A DNA stretch of 64,000 bases from positions 161,227 through 225,226 of the forward strand of contig WHVA01000148.1 in assembly GCA_015179125.1 (NCBI GenBank), read 5' to 3'. The DNA is from Gautieria morchelliformis (taxonomy: Eukaryota > Basidiomycota > Agaricomycetes > Gomphales > Gomphaceae). The notes under the pieces were generated by a model. It had not been told where the DNA came from. It searched no databases and was given only the letters and a program-made list of their open reading frames with translations. Positions 22,379 to 33,829 of this stretch are shown in pieces. How positions within the stretch are numbered: the first letter of the stretch is position 1; the number at the start of each line of letters is the position of its first letter. Both the position numbers and the translations under genes were made by a program.

Positions 22379-24134
22379 AGGGCTGATCACAGTAGAGGAT
22401 TTGACCTGGATTTGATGGGGATTTGAGAAATGGATTTGGATGTCAAATCCATCCAAATCCTCAAATCACCTCCAGGAGGTGATTTGGGATTTGCGCGTGG
22501 ATTTGGATTTGGATTTTGGCCGGCTGGAGCGGCGGACCTTAAACTCTTGCTGCGTGAAATTTTCGTTAGGGACGATGAGCCCAAGGAAGCGAAAACGTTC
22601 TAACCCTGTCACTGCGACTCAGATCAGTCTGGCCACTGACGTTCCAGCAGATGCGCTGTCCATCCCGCAATTGGAGGCTCTGTTGGCCATGGCGCAGGCC
22701 AAGGGTGACGAGCGTGCCAGCAAACGACCTCGTAAACCAACCATTAAGGCTCTGGCCGCCGCAGAACAGCCTTGTTCCAAAGGGAAAAAAGGTAAGGGTA
22801 AGGGTAAGGAGGTGGAAGATGGTATGGCTATATTGCCGGTTCCGTGAGTTCCACTGCATTATTCAGACTGTATCTGTAGCTGACGTTCCGGTCAGTTGGG
22901 CTAAGGAGCATGACCTCACAGACCTACTTCTTACAGTCCTCGAGGATGATCCAGTGATGTGCGCTTCCCTAGGGATGGACAAGGGGGCTGAGATATGTAA
23001 CAAAAGCTCGCCGAAGACTGTGACCGACCATTATCGCACCATCGCACAGCGTGTCTTGATTCCACATGCCTCTGACCGCTGGAGAGATGCACCGCCAGAT
23101 CAGATGGGGAAAGTAGTGAAAAACCGGATTAATCTGTGCGTTTCTAGTTCGATATCATATCCTATTAACTAAATTATCGATGCAGGCTCAAAAAGACCTT
23201 TACAGCTGAAAAGGAGCTGCTCGGAGCAACTGGAGCGGGTTTAGTAGAGACAGAAGAGACAGAACTGGATATACTACCGGGAAGTGAGATTGAGAACATT
23301 TGGGGTGCGTCACTTGTTATTTCCCATGAATTACTAACATATCTATATATGTACAGGGCAAATAAAAGAACGCTTCCCATGGTTCCATCGAATGCAGCGG
23401 TTGATGGGAACCAGCCCGCTTGTTATGCGTGCGGCAATAGCCCATTCGACCTCAAAGCTTGACCTCGATGTCCTCGATCGCGTGCCCTGTGACTCTGGGG
23501 TAGGAAACGAAGAAGTACAAGTAAACTCACCAGACGCACCTCTCTCCCCTCTATACACACTCTCCCCTCCCTCCGATGATCCAATTGACGCCGACTACCT
23601 GCAGCCTAGTTCGCCGACATCTACTATAGATAGACCTCTACCTAAAACAGATGTACCTGTAAAACGGGAAGCTGCACCTGCCTTGACGGCCGCCTCACAA
23701 CGCAAGGGCATACTTGAGGGGCTTTCAGGTATGCAGGAGGTAAGACGGGCAGCAACAGAACGTCTGGCTAGCAGCCAGAACCGCTCCAAAGAAGAACGAG
23801 TATGGATACAGGCACAGACAGACCTGGCCCGTGAAAAGCTACAGCTCAAACATGCAGCGGAAAAGGAAAGGTTAGATCAGGCGCATGAGTTGGCAATGCA
23901 GCGCCAGCGGTTAGAGTTCCAGCTCCTCGCACAGGGTGCAGGACATCAAAGGCAGGCTAACATGGTAGGAATAGAATTGGGCACACAAGCTGCGCTAGCT
24001 GGGTTTTCTGGGACAAAAGCCCTTAGTGCTGGTGCGTCTTCGTTGGATGTGACATTCGCCGATGACAACATCATTCCCTGGGCAGACTTTATGCCATCCA
24101 GTACTAGTTCTTCATCTTAGTACTACTCTAGATA
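22379..24134 (-). mobile_element. PIF/Harbinger transposon, right arm (inverted)
   Basis: Starts with the same 26-bp terminal repeat as 14133-14158, followed by dense subterminal GGATTTG/CAAATCC motifs to about 22520 and then the second Harbinger gene. In its original orientation this arm followed directly on 15796. Its last bases (24134-24123, minus strand) encode the final transposase codons and stop. Confidence 0.85.
22575..24120 (+). CDS. Harbinger accessory protein, Myb/SANT-like with coiled coil
   Basis: Second gene of the Harbinger element; such proteins bind DNA and help the transposase enter the nucleus. Exons are 22575-22821, 22880-23135, 23186-23304 and 23357-24120, with introns of 58, 50 and 52 bp. 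The N-terminus is strongly basic (SPRKRKRS, KRPRKPTIK, KGKKGKGKGK), suggesting nuclear localisation. A Myb/SANT-like block starts at VSWAKEHDLTDLLLTVLEDD and runs to ...NRINLLKKTFTAEKELL. After an acidic/Pro-rich linker comes a long charged helix with REKLQLKHAAEKERLDQAHE, predicted as coiled coil. The gene is open throughout. Its stop (24118-24120) lies two bases from the displaced transposase stop (24123-24125), so the two genes were tail-to-tail. The Myb/SANT call is by pattern, not by search. Confidence 0.78.
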
Positions 24135-24139
24135 GCTAT

Positions 24140-24637
24140 TGTGGAGGACAGGAATTATAGGCAGTAGGTATGGACTTGTTATTCAAAAGAATAGACTAGA
24201 AATCAATTCACTCTCTCAGTGAATTTAGTGGTCACTATAAATATATTATACACTACCTAGAAATCAATTCACTACAGAGGATTTCTAGGTCAATAAATGT
24301 AAAGACTACTAGACTAATTTACTTGCCTCTCTCAGTGAATTTAGTGGTCACTGAGAGAGGGGGAAATGTGTTCCACTGCGCATGTACTACTACCCGGCCC
24401 TTTAGCGCCCAAGAGCTCGCGCGTCGAAGTCATTTCAGACTCCGCTGGGTGCAGCCGCTTGTAAAAGTAGGAATAACAAGATGAAATAGAGAGATAAGGA
24501 ATGAGTGGAAAATTTCGAAAATAACCAGAGAAATGGATGCATAATACAAGAACAATGTGAGAAGAAATTGGAAGGCCACACAACAAATTGGATATATTAT
24601 GCTTGATTTTGGTGCAGGAGCATAAATGCACCCAACA
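24140..24637 (-). repeat. Solo LTR of copia B subfamily (recombinant)
   Basis: 498 bp, TG...CA, no adjacent internal sequence. It appears identical to the 5' LTR of B, including the last 20 bases where the 3' LTR of B has a deletion. Flanks are GCTAT (24135-24139, complement of ATAGC) and GTTGT (24638-24642, complement of ACAAC). Confidence 0.92.
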
Positions 24638-24642
24638 GTTGT

Positions 24643-27600
24643 GTGCCATTGCATGACACTCGTTGTGTCGCTTGCTGAGTATGTCTGGATTAAACGGCTG
24701 GGCCGTCAGTCACCGATGCAATCACGTCCATATATAAGTAAATCTCGAGCTTTGCTTCCATCGGGTCATGTGCCATTCGTACGGTGATCCTTTCATTCAT
24801 TTAGGATGCTGGCTCTGGGTCTGCCGCAGAGCTCGACTCAGATGTCATGTGATAGTTTTGGTTGAACTTATGTGCACATAAGTGTCGTGTTCGATCCTCA
24901 TATGCTCCAGTCTGCTGATGATGAAAGGCATACGATGGGATGTACGTGAAGAAGGCAAGGGGACGTAAATATGACGGTGCCACCTAGTGGGAAGCTGAGT
25001 GGGGATAGTGTGGACCATTGTTTGCTATGCATCTGCCGTCACCAGCACTGCTGGGAAGTCCATGAAGAAGTCGTTCAGTGCGTGAGTATTCGTAGCTGGG
25101 TTCACGGCACTACTGAGAGGATTCAGGTTAGGTGTACTACTGTTCTGATATGTTAGCCTCTCCATTCAAACTCCTCGCGGTTCCTGAGCCTTCTGATGTT
25201 GTCGATGTCAGCAAGTGTTTTTGACTTGGAGTTTGATGAGATGGTGTTGTGATATCGTTTGCTGCTGAATCGCCGGCTGGTTTAGATGCGGTGACGGTGT
25301 TCGGTAGGTCTTCCGATGCGTCTGGTGTGTTGGAAGTCTGGACTGAGGATTGATTGCATGACGCGAAAGAACATGCGAAAGAAAGACTACTCGAAGTACT
25401 ACGAGGAGGTGGTGGTAGCGGAGAGAGTTCTGCTGTAGTGACAGCTTAGCTAATCACCCTGTTAATCAGCCCGGCTGTAGCGCGCGGCTTCATGAACCCA
25501 GCCTAGCGCTTCCGCGTCCACCTGGGTGGAGACGCTGCCACGTCCGTAGTGTCCTATGAGAGGACAAAGCCGTCTATATTCATCAACCTTAACGCCATTC
25601 AATGTGCTGTAGTTCGGGTCTGCGTGAGTGACTCACAGTGGGGCATCATCGATCAAAGTGGCGACTACGTGTGGACTGTGTTCGAAGATGATCTGGGCAG
25701 GGATGGAATGGAGGCGGACTAGTAGTAGGAGTCTTTTCACACTTAGAGTCTATACTTAGTGCTGTATCTCAAAAGCAGTTGTCACTTGGGGCCGCAGTAG
25801 CATTCCAGCACCTCAAGCATGGAAATTCATTGATACATATATGGAAACTTCAGTATATTTGCCCAGAAATATATATATTAATTCACTGGATTTCACTGAG
25901 TGCTCCATGAGCTATCTTGAAAACTTTTAAGTGTGTGAACAACAGCAATCCAGGCCTTCGAGCACTGAAATTCTCATGATAATTACATTGAATATGTAGT
26001 TCCTATGGCACGGAAACTAAGTGACAAAGCCACTGAAAATTCTACTGGTCCAACCACTTGAATAATTTCATTGTTTTTTTCTAGGAAACCCGGTAAGCCC
26101 AAATTTCATTGGTTTGTTTCAATGGGGGCTGTTTCAATGACGTACCCACTGAAAACAGAAACCCCGTGGGGGGTAAACCCACTAGGTTTCAATTGATTCG
26201 CTATCCACAGTGACAGAGCCCGAAAGCGCCCTGCAGTAGCTGATGCTGTGCTCGCAGTATTCTGTGATCAGACGTCTGCTTCTGGGAATACTTTGTTCCT
26301 CAGACTCAGACTCGCTCTGATCCTCAAATTCCCTCGGAAGGTCGAGGGCAGAATCGCCGTAGGCTCTGGGTAGCTGTGGTATCATTTTGTGCGAGGGGTG
26401 GCGAACTGAAGGTGGCCCTCTTTCGCGTGGATAATTTGGCAGTGATGCTCCTGCTGCTCCACTTGGAAGAACACAGTGTCATCGCACGTTAGTCAACCCG
26501 GACGCAGTGATTCCGATATACATGCTGTATCATTACATTGTCTCATGTTCATGCCGAAAAGAAAGCTACCAGCGGAAAGCGCTATACTATATAGCGGGCC
26601 CTCAAGCCCGGGAACCCACAGTTTATGGGAACGGGCAGCACGCATCAGATCTTAGAGCCCGAGTGATTGACAGCGGACGGTGATCACACCAAATTAGAAC
26701 TCTAATTCTGCGGCCCCTCGGTCCATTCTCGGACCGACACTGAAAATAGCAGTGCTTCCGAAAACCAGGGCCGGGACTCAGGTCCGCGGCGTCCAAGTCC
26801 AAGTCCAAGTACAGTACTAACGCCGGGATATGATATGTGCTCACCGCCATGATCGACTGTGGCGAACATAGACTGTTTTTTTATATGTGAGTGCCACTGG
26901 GCGGTGGTGGATATTCAATATTCAGCAGTGCGCTTGGGGGCCTGCTCCGGAGCAGATCCCTGTCGGAGCTAGCGGTTAGCCGAGTCCTGGTCACCGATGG
27001 GATCAATCATCGGTTGCATGGCGATGATGCCATCCCCGGGGGACGTTGCACCGTGCACGCTTCCATTTGTGCCCCTCAGAGACGAGAGTTTGCCCCATAT
27101 ATGTTCGCGCAACGAGGATGAAACTGCATACCTGAGGCCGGGATATCTGCGTAGAAAATTTCATGCCATTGTGCTCGGTAATTGTATCATCCCCGAATTA
27201 AGGTTCTTGGCGCTAATTGCTAAAGTCCTTTGTGGGCACTGGCACTGCATCCCAGTCGTTCATTGTCATAGCTAGACTCGCAATGGAGGACGCCTTTAAC
27301 GCTCACTTATTCGAATGACGTCTATATCATGTGCCAGGATCGACGCTCAGGACCACCGTGACAGCCACTCACATGCTGAAAATGCCCAGTCCACTTTGCT
27401 CAGATCACGCGTCACGACGACTCACCTGTACGTGTGGAGTACACGATGGCCAGCGTTGTTCGATGGTCACCGGTCGCCACTGGTCGCCAACAGCCAAGTT
27501 GGCCTGGAAAATCCTGTACGCGATCTCCGAGGAGGTAAGTAGCCAGCGGAAGCAGTGCGAAACAGCCTGAGTATACACTAAGGCTCGCATTAGAAGCTTC

Positions 27601-29157
27601 ACCCAGGTCCGCCGGTCAATGCAAATAACTGCACAAACACAACCCAGGCATCAGTCGTGCACCACGTGGATCAGTGAGTGATCAGATGGATCGATGACCG
27701 GTGCCCGATATATATGTGAGGGAGGGGGCTGACGACCTCAACGCAGCTCCCAAGCAAACCTCATGCTCATGCACATGCACGCCGGCGCCAATCCGTGATT
27801 CAATCATTTTTAAACCGCCTTGAAAGCTGAAACGGCCCGCACGCTGTACGCTGTGCCATGTCATGTTACAGCATCCCCATTACTCGCGCCCTCATGCAAG
27901 TGCCGCCAGCGTTCGCACACCAATTACTGTAATTTGTCCGTGCCAAGCTTTCTGCTTCTGACACGGGCGCGTTCGACTCGGATACTGTATGGGCCCGGGG
28001 GAGGGGGACCTGAGGCCTGCCTGCTGGGGTGCGGCTGCGGCTGCGTATTCGCAGACTAGTCGGCAACGCGGTGGCACCCGCCACTGTGCACCGTGCGGTG
28101 CGAGATCGCAGTGTCCGTCACAGGCCAGGCCGTGTCGACTGCGTAACTGCGTAGACGCACGCATGCATCAGTGGCGGCCCGCCTTCTAGGCCATCGGAGC
28201 TACGCCTGTGTGTGGCCCTACTTTCAAATTCTGCGAGCCTGGTCGAGCGTTGATTTATGATTTCCTCAGACACGCTGAGCTCCGCGTCCCAAAAAAAAAA
28301 AAACCCACAGTATCTATCAAACTTTGTGAGAGCTTGGAAGACGTGCATGGTCGACGTTTTTGATCTGGGAGCATTTTGGCCTTTGTACTCGTACCCAAAC
28401 TGGACTGGAAGGCATGCCCGTCTCCCTCTCTGGACCCGCCTTGGGAAATTTTTCGAGGCTGGTCCAGAGAGGTCTGGAAATATATAGATCAAATGAAGGA
28501 ATCAGACTGCTCCCTTCGTTTTATATACATATTTCCACGTAGTTGACACGCCTACCGAGTCTGTCTCCCTTGCGTCTGCTTCTGCTTCGGTGACAGGTTA
28601 TTCGATTGGAGGCTGACCCGTGCTCCGAAAGGGAGGTGGGGAGGTAGATGAGAATCGAAGGGTCTGGTGGTCAGCGCCGGACGGTTCAAAATACTCATAA
28701 AAAGTCACTAACGGTTCCCTTTTTCGGCGCGCGTCCCAACAACCGACATCCCCTGCCCCGAATCAATGCATGCCGCGAAAAGTGTCCAAGAACGCCGCAC
28801 GCGCATGCGCAATTCAGCAGGATGCATCTCGTACGTGTTGGACTTTTTTGTGACAATCCTAGGAGCTCGAGAAAGCGATTTCGCGATGGCACGGCTAAGG
28901 TTGATCGAGAATATGGCAGCGGAAATGTCGCGGCAGGAATCGAAATCGAACAAAGTTTAGGTTGGTGGCTGTCCTTGCCTTTCCATGACGATGACGATAA
29001 TATAGACTCGTATAAACGCACAGAGATATCGAATTTGATGTAGAAATTGACCAGCCTGAGCACCGATGCCTTCATTCATTATCGGGGTAAATTCTCTTAA
29101 TGATCACAAACCCTTCATATGGACACTTAATTATGCCGTCTATGGTTTCCAGTCCAG
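24643..29157. other. 4.5 kb without a supported gene
   Basis: Only short unconnected ORFs. CACTGAAA/TTTCACTG-type motifs recur at about 25880-26160, in an AT-rich block ending in a G/C-rich palindromic stretch; this could be a decayed small transposon but I found no termini. A 12-A homopolymer lies near 28290. Confidence 0.45.
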
Positions 29158-29475
29158 ATGTCGATGCGGTGCATGGATCCAGCAGATGTCCTCAGAGTGT
29201 CAGAGATCTTTGAAAAATCCCCAATTCATCGGGGACGGCATGAGGTCTGGAGACATTGCTCAGGGTGATGTAGGCGACTGTTGGCTCTTGAGCGGCATCG
29301 CCGCCATGTCCTCGAAGCCTGGATTGATCGAGAAAATATGCGTCGTGGTGCGTTGCGCCGTGACGAGTGCCAAATGAGAAAACTCACGGCGGTTTCATCG
29401 CAGACAGATGAGCAGGTTGGGATATATGGCTTCGTCTTCTGTAGAGACGGAGAGTGGAATGATGTCATTTATTGA
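29158..29475 (+). pseudogene. Calpain-like cysteine protease fragment
   Basis: Matches the start of the calpain catalytic domain. Exon one reads NPQFIGDGMRSGDIAQGDVGDCWLLSGIAA...LIEKICVV and contains the catalytic-Cys motif GDCWLLS. A 56-bp intron follows (29348-29403, GTGCGT...CAG). Exon two reads DEQVGIYGFVFCRDGEWNDVIY and then hits a TGA where calpains continue with Asp residues. The His and Asn of the catalytic triad, which lie further downstream, are not found. Neither a start region nor a regulatory domain is seen. Calpains are cytosolic Ca-dependent or related proteases; this copy looks like a truncated relic. An unrecognised further exon is possible but I found none. Confidence 0.72.
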
Positions 29476-30224
29476 TCCTCGCGATGTCTCTCGTCGATTG
29501 TTCACTAATGTTCCCAGATTCGAGCAAGCGGATTCGCAGGTAAGCTAACATTAATACATAGGGTCACTCTACCGAGAGACTTGCCAACAGCGCCGTAACT
29601 TGTACCATAAACGCCAGAGCACACGTAAGGTGCAGTTTGATGGTGTGCGCATAATTGTAAGTTCACATGTTACTCCGTCTAGCACTCGGATGCGCGACCT
29701 TGATGGTTGTTGTGTGTACCCAACGCATCAGGCATCAGAAGTTGAGGCTGAAATCACATTCACCTTTGCCTTGCGGTAATGACTTCTTGCTGACCTGCCC
29801 TATATTGTGGAACAACCCAGGGCCATCTATACACCCTCCCGCACATACCGCGCCACGGCAAGGTAAATACAAATATCCACAGCTCGCATCACTCTCGTGA
29901 AGGTACCCTGCCGGCCCAGGGGCGCTGATTACACTATGCCTGTACAATTATACCTCAGGCGCATGCAGAACCGTCTGGAGTATGAAGCCGAGTGGATCTT
30001 ACGCCTCCTACTGCGGATTGTGAAGATGGTGATTCATGACATGTTCCATGACACGCAAGTATCAGGTCTTTCACGCAGACTAAGCATTTTGCGGGGATCT
30101 AGCGGACACGCCTGTTTGGTGCTTGTACGCAAAGAATGTATCTAATATCTAACGGCACGTGCCCAAGATAAGATGAGAACCCCGTCAGCGGTGATGAATG
30201 CCATGCGACAACTATAGGCGCGGA
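29476..30224. other. No gene seen
   Basis: Short ORFs only, between the calpain fragment and the tandem repeat. Confidence 0.4.
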
Positions 30225-30990
30225 ATGGCTACTCCATCTGGGGACAAAATCAGCAAAACGATATGGCTAGAATGGTCCGTGCTTAGCTTGATCGACGCGA
30301 CAAGCCGCACGCATCTAACACGCATTCGCAAACTTTGTAATGGGAGACCGGTAGAGATACCTATTGCCGCGAAAAGCATGAAGTACAACTTCTGTCCCGA
30401 AATAAATCGAACGTCAAAGATCGATGGTGTGGGTGCGTGGGTTCAATGCGGCTCGGCACTGCCGTCGCATCTGGTACGAGTGCTCTGATGAAGCAGCCTC
30501 GTTGTTTAGGAAAGGATTCAATGCGACTACTATATTGCACGGAATGGGATAGAAGACAAAGGCAGCATGTGCCTAGAAATGTCCGTGCTTACCTTGATCG
30601 ACGCGACAAGCCGCACGCATCTAACACGCATTCGCAAACTTTGTAATAGAAGACCGGTAGAGATACCTATTGCCGCGAGAAGCATGAAGTACAACTTCTG
30701 TCCTGAAATAAATCGACCATCACAGATCGATGGTGTGGGTGCGTGGATCCAATGCGGCTCGGCACTGCCGTCGCATCTGCGACGAGTGCCGTGACGAAGC
30801 CAGCCTCGTTCTGTTACCTGAATAGGAAAGCATAAGATGCGACTACGATATTGCACGGAATGGGATGGGTGACAAAATCAGCATATGCCTAGATATGACC
30901 GTGCTTAGCTTGATTGGACACGCTGCATCTAATACAAACTTTGGAATGGAAGACCGGTAGACCCACGACATCATGGATAACTCCTGTTCC
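30225..30990 (+). repeat. Tandem repeat, unit about 306 bp, about 2.5 copies
   Basis: CCGTGCTTAGCTTGATCGA at about 30277 recurs at 30583 with near-identical following sequence (ACGCATCTAACACGCATTCG, AGATCGATGGTGTGGGTGCG). A third, shortened and diverged copy begins near 30859. Units are separated by variants of TGCACGGAATGG. Copies one and two are over 90% alike by eye. The repeat is not protein-coding in any consistent frame. Confidence 0.85.
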
Positions 30991-31290
30991 AATGCGCCTC
31001 GGCACTGGATTACCGTAAAACCGACATAGAAACCTTGTACGGCAAGCGTCCGAGTCAACAGACGAATATGGATCCTGCGCTCACCTCCTCGGCCAGCTCA
31101 GATCGCCAAATCCCGAATCCAGCAAGTAGCTTGAAACAATCACCTTTCTTGATTCCCGGCTGTGTGATGCACCGCCGCGGCGGCAAGTGTGATCACATAA
31201 TCCTTCGGTTCTGCAACGTGTTGGAAGCATGGGTCTGGCTACAGGTTTTCGTGCGGTACAAGACTGCCAACACAGTCCGCTTTCTTTAAA

Positions 31291-32343
31291 ATGTTCGGCT
31301 CGCTGTGGAACTTCATTCACAATCTTTTCCTGTCCCTAATGTCAGACAATGAGCGACCTGTACCTCCCTTCGTCTCCGTCGAACCGGTCCTCAATCCTGC
31401 AGCGTTCTACAATAGGGTTTGCGACGTTCCGATCACCGACAGACTCGTATTCGTTGTCAGAGACATAAAGTGGTATAAACAGAGGACGTCGGTAGCCCAC
31501 GAATACCTTCTCGCACGACTCCAGAGGAGGGGGGGTTCTCAGGCAATGTACGCGACGATTGAACGAGGGCCTGCGAGGTCGGCAAACCAGGTTCAAGTCT
31601 CGTCTACCTCCTCTCCCTCGGTCCTTTCGAAGGACGTCTCTGCATATGATCTAATAACCTGCCTCAGCCAGGAAGACATGCATAAGCGTATCACCGGCGA
31701 CAGGCTCCTCGCGACGTATATATTTCCAGAGCTCCCCCTCCTTGAATTTTTTAGGATTGTCCGCATCGTTTCTCAGTACAGCCCAAACTATGAACTCGAC
31801 AGCACGATGTGTTACTGGTTTTCGGGCGTTATTATTGAGGTCGCCAGGCGGCAATTCGATCCCCACCACCCGGGCAACAGGCCTGTCTCGGCTGATCCCC
31901 CTAGAGGCGCGGGGTATTACACGGTCATCAACACCATGACGTCGCAGTGGGCGGAGGATTACAATATCATAGAACAAATATACGACGATGATTCGTCCAC
32001 CAACAAGAATCCCATTGGCCCTCAACTAGAGCTAATCAGACAGCGAGAACAGGATGCACGAGACGAGGGGTTGCGGCAGGGGATGCAGCAGGGGATGCAG
32101 CAGGGGATGCAGCAGGGGATGCAGCAGGGGATGCAGCAGGGGATGCAGCAGGGGATGCGGCAGGGGGAACGAGAACGAGCGGCACTACTCGCGGAGATGG
32201 CCAAGCGTGACCAGGAGGCAGCCAAGCGTGACCAGGAGGCAGCCGACCGGGCACAGAAGCTAATCGAAGAGGCGGCGAATGCCACAGAGGCATTCAGGGC
32301 TTTGCAAGCACAACTCCGGCGTGGCGGCGGAACCGGTGCGTAG
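31291..32343 (+). CDS. Uncharacterised 350-aa protein with QGMQ repeats
   Basis: A single uninterrupted frame from ATG to TAG and the best intact host-like ORF in the window. An alternative start is Met17 (31339). The N-terminal part has the block ITDRLVFVVRDIKWYKQRTS followed by HEYLLARL. The middle has FFRIVRIVSQYSPNYELDS and CYWFSGVIIEVARRQF. The C-terminal part is a charged helix with seven tandem Q-G-M-Q units encoded by a 12-bp repeat (32077-32165), then two copies of AKRDQEA and a probable coiled coil. The arrangement resembles an expanded, uncharacterised family in mushroom-forming fungi, from memory. I see no enzyme motif, signal peptide or membrane segment. Confidence 0.7.
   Translation: MFGSLWNFIHNLFLSLMSDNERPVPPFVSVEPVLNPAAFYNRVCDVPITDRLVFVVRDIKWYKQRTSVAHEYLLARLQRRGGSQAMYATIERGPARSANQVQVSSTSSPSVLSKDVSAYDLITCLSQEDMHKRITGDRLLATYIFPELPLLEFFRIVRIVSQYSPNYELDSTMCYWFSGVIIEVARRQFDPHHPGNRPVSADPPRGAGYYTVINTMTSQWAEDYNIIEQIYDDDSSTNKNPIGPQLELIRQREQDARDEGLRQGMQQGMQQGMQQGMQQGMQQGMQQGMRQGERERAALLAEMAKRDQEAAKRDQEAADRAQKLIEEAANATEAFRALQAQLRRGGGTGA
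32077..32165 (+). repeat. 12-bp tandem repeat inside the 350-aa ORF
   Basis: CAGGGGATGCAG repeated about seven times without frame change, encoding Q-G-M-Q. Likely length-polymorphic. Confidence 0.9.
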
Positions 32344-33763
32344 GTGGTTTCTGGAACGTCGAGCATGCATTACTTAATTTCTTCTTTAGTATGAATGCTA
32401 CCGATCACTCGCCCCGGAAACATATTCGTCCAACCGGAGAATGAGCGTTTGTGACGTGCACTACTGAAGGGATGGCGTCAACGAATGTCGTATAGAGGCA
32501 CATTGTCTAGTGGATTGATACAGGGTTTATTGACAACTTGAATGATGTGCATTTTTTACTCGCTTGCGGCGTGTTGTGAACAAGCGTCACGGCCAAATGT
32601 GGCAATCAGATAGAACTCAGACGAGTTCAGAACTGAGAACGTTGCGTACTGTCCATTGACTGTGTTATCGCCCCGTTTTTTCCGTACGTCCGACTTTCGA
32701 TCGTCCTCATTCTTGGGCCATGGCTAGCTCAACACGCCGGGCTTGCGAGTGATTAAATACTGCAAAGCTGGCATATACTGTAGTACGCCGATCCAAGTCG
32801 CATTTCAACGGTAAGGCGTACATCCTAGATCCTCCGGGTGAACGTTAACTACCAATGTCATGGTTGTGTGCAGGTCAGGCAACGAAAGTGCCTATCTACT
32901 TGTACTTCGGTGTCCCTGTTGATGATCACATCATGCCTACATCTGTCTTGGCGTGACAAACAATACTGTACCGAGTTCTTGTCAATGCACAAGAAGATTC
33001 GCCAATCAGTGACAGATGCGCTTCAAGTTTACTTTGGCCATTCCAATATCCATAGACGATGCGATGGTCAGCTAGTCCTCCCACTAAAACATACTCCCAG
33101 GGACTTTGAAATCCAAGCCAAAGTTATAAGGCACACGAGGGACGTAGTCGAATAGCGCAGCCCTTGCTCTACGCTGTAGGAAGGACTTCTTACCAGTGCC
33201 CCGGACACTGGGACTGATAAGATGTACCTGGAGAAGCTCCATAAGCAACAATTAATCTCTCAACATTACTTATAATCATTGTTGCCTTATGAATCCTCTT
33301 TCAAACCGGTAAACCATATGTTGATAGTTGTCTACCTGGTTGTGTTCTTTATTCTTGGCAACGTAGTTGTTGACATCTCGTTGATAATTGAAGGCCCCAT
33401 CAGGGAAACCGCGTAGATTTCACAAAATATTATAATGGTAATATAATATATGAAATTGTAATAAGTGCGAAAATGTCATCCCAGAGCATTATACCACCGG
33501 AATACCCAAAGGTAATATGGCAGCCATGGGGTAGCATGATGGTAGCATGTGTCCATTGTATAACCATCGGGACCCATGGGCTGCGACGATGGTCTGTGCC
33601 CACCATAATTATCACTAGTGGTATTTAATAACCAAGAAATGACCACCAAGACAGGCAATGGAAGATATATTGGTAAAGTAAGTAGCGGCCGTTACAATAC
33701 ACTATAGACACATGGGCCCTCCTCGCGTCGCTGAACCACGCCCTCATGGCATAACAGGTCCAG
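32344..33763. other. No gene supported
   Basis: One 105-codon ORF (32838-33155) without recognisable motifs, then AT-rich sequence with short direct repeats of GGTAGCATG near 33530-33550 and 33765. Confidence 0.4.
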
Positions 33764-33829
33764 TGGTAGCATGTGATTCACGACCCCATATGAGTGAACT
33801 CATATGGAGAGAAGAATCACATGCTACCA
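33764..33829. repeat. Nested perfect hairpin (16-bp outer, 10-bp inner stems)
   Basis: Outer arms are TGGTAGCATGTGATTC (33764-33779) and its exact complement (33814-33829). Inner arms are CCATATGAGT (33786-33795) and its exact complement (33798-33807), with a 2-nt loop. Confidence 0.9.

Larger units (their letters stand above)
21054..24139. other. Inverted segment between two opposite-facing LTRs
   Basis: 3086 bp bounded by the plus-strand 3' LTR of copia B and a minus-strand LTR of the same subfamily. Inverting it back restores four things at once: matching ATAGC duplications around B, matching GTTGT duplications around the solo LTR, true inverted orientation of the Harbinger termini, and a stop codon for the transposase. 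It holds about 1.3 kb of flanking DNA and the right arm of the Harbinger element. Confidence 0.85.

Noticed and set aside
24880..24900. GTTCGATCC as a tRNA B-box
   Set aside because: No matching A-box or cloverleaf could be drawn around it.
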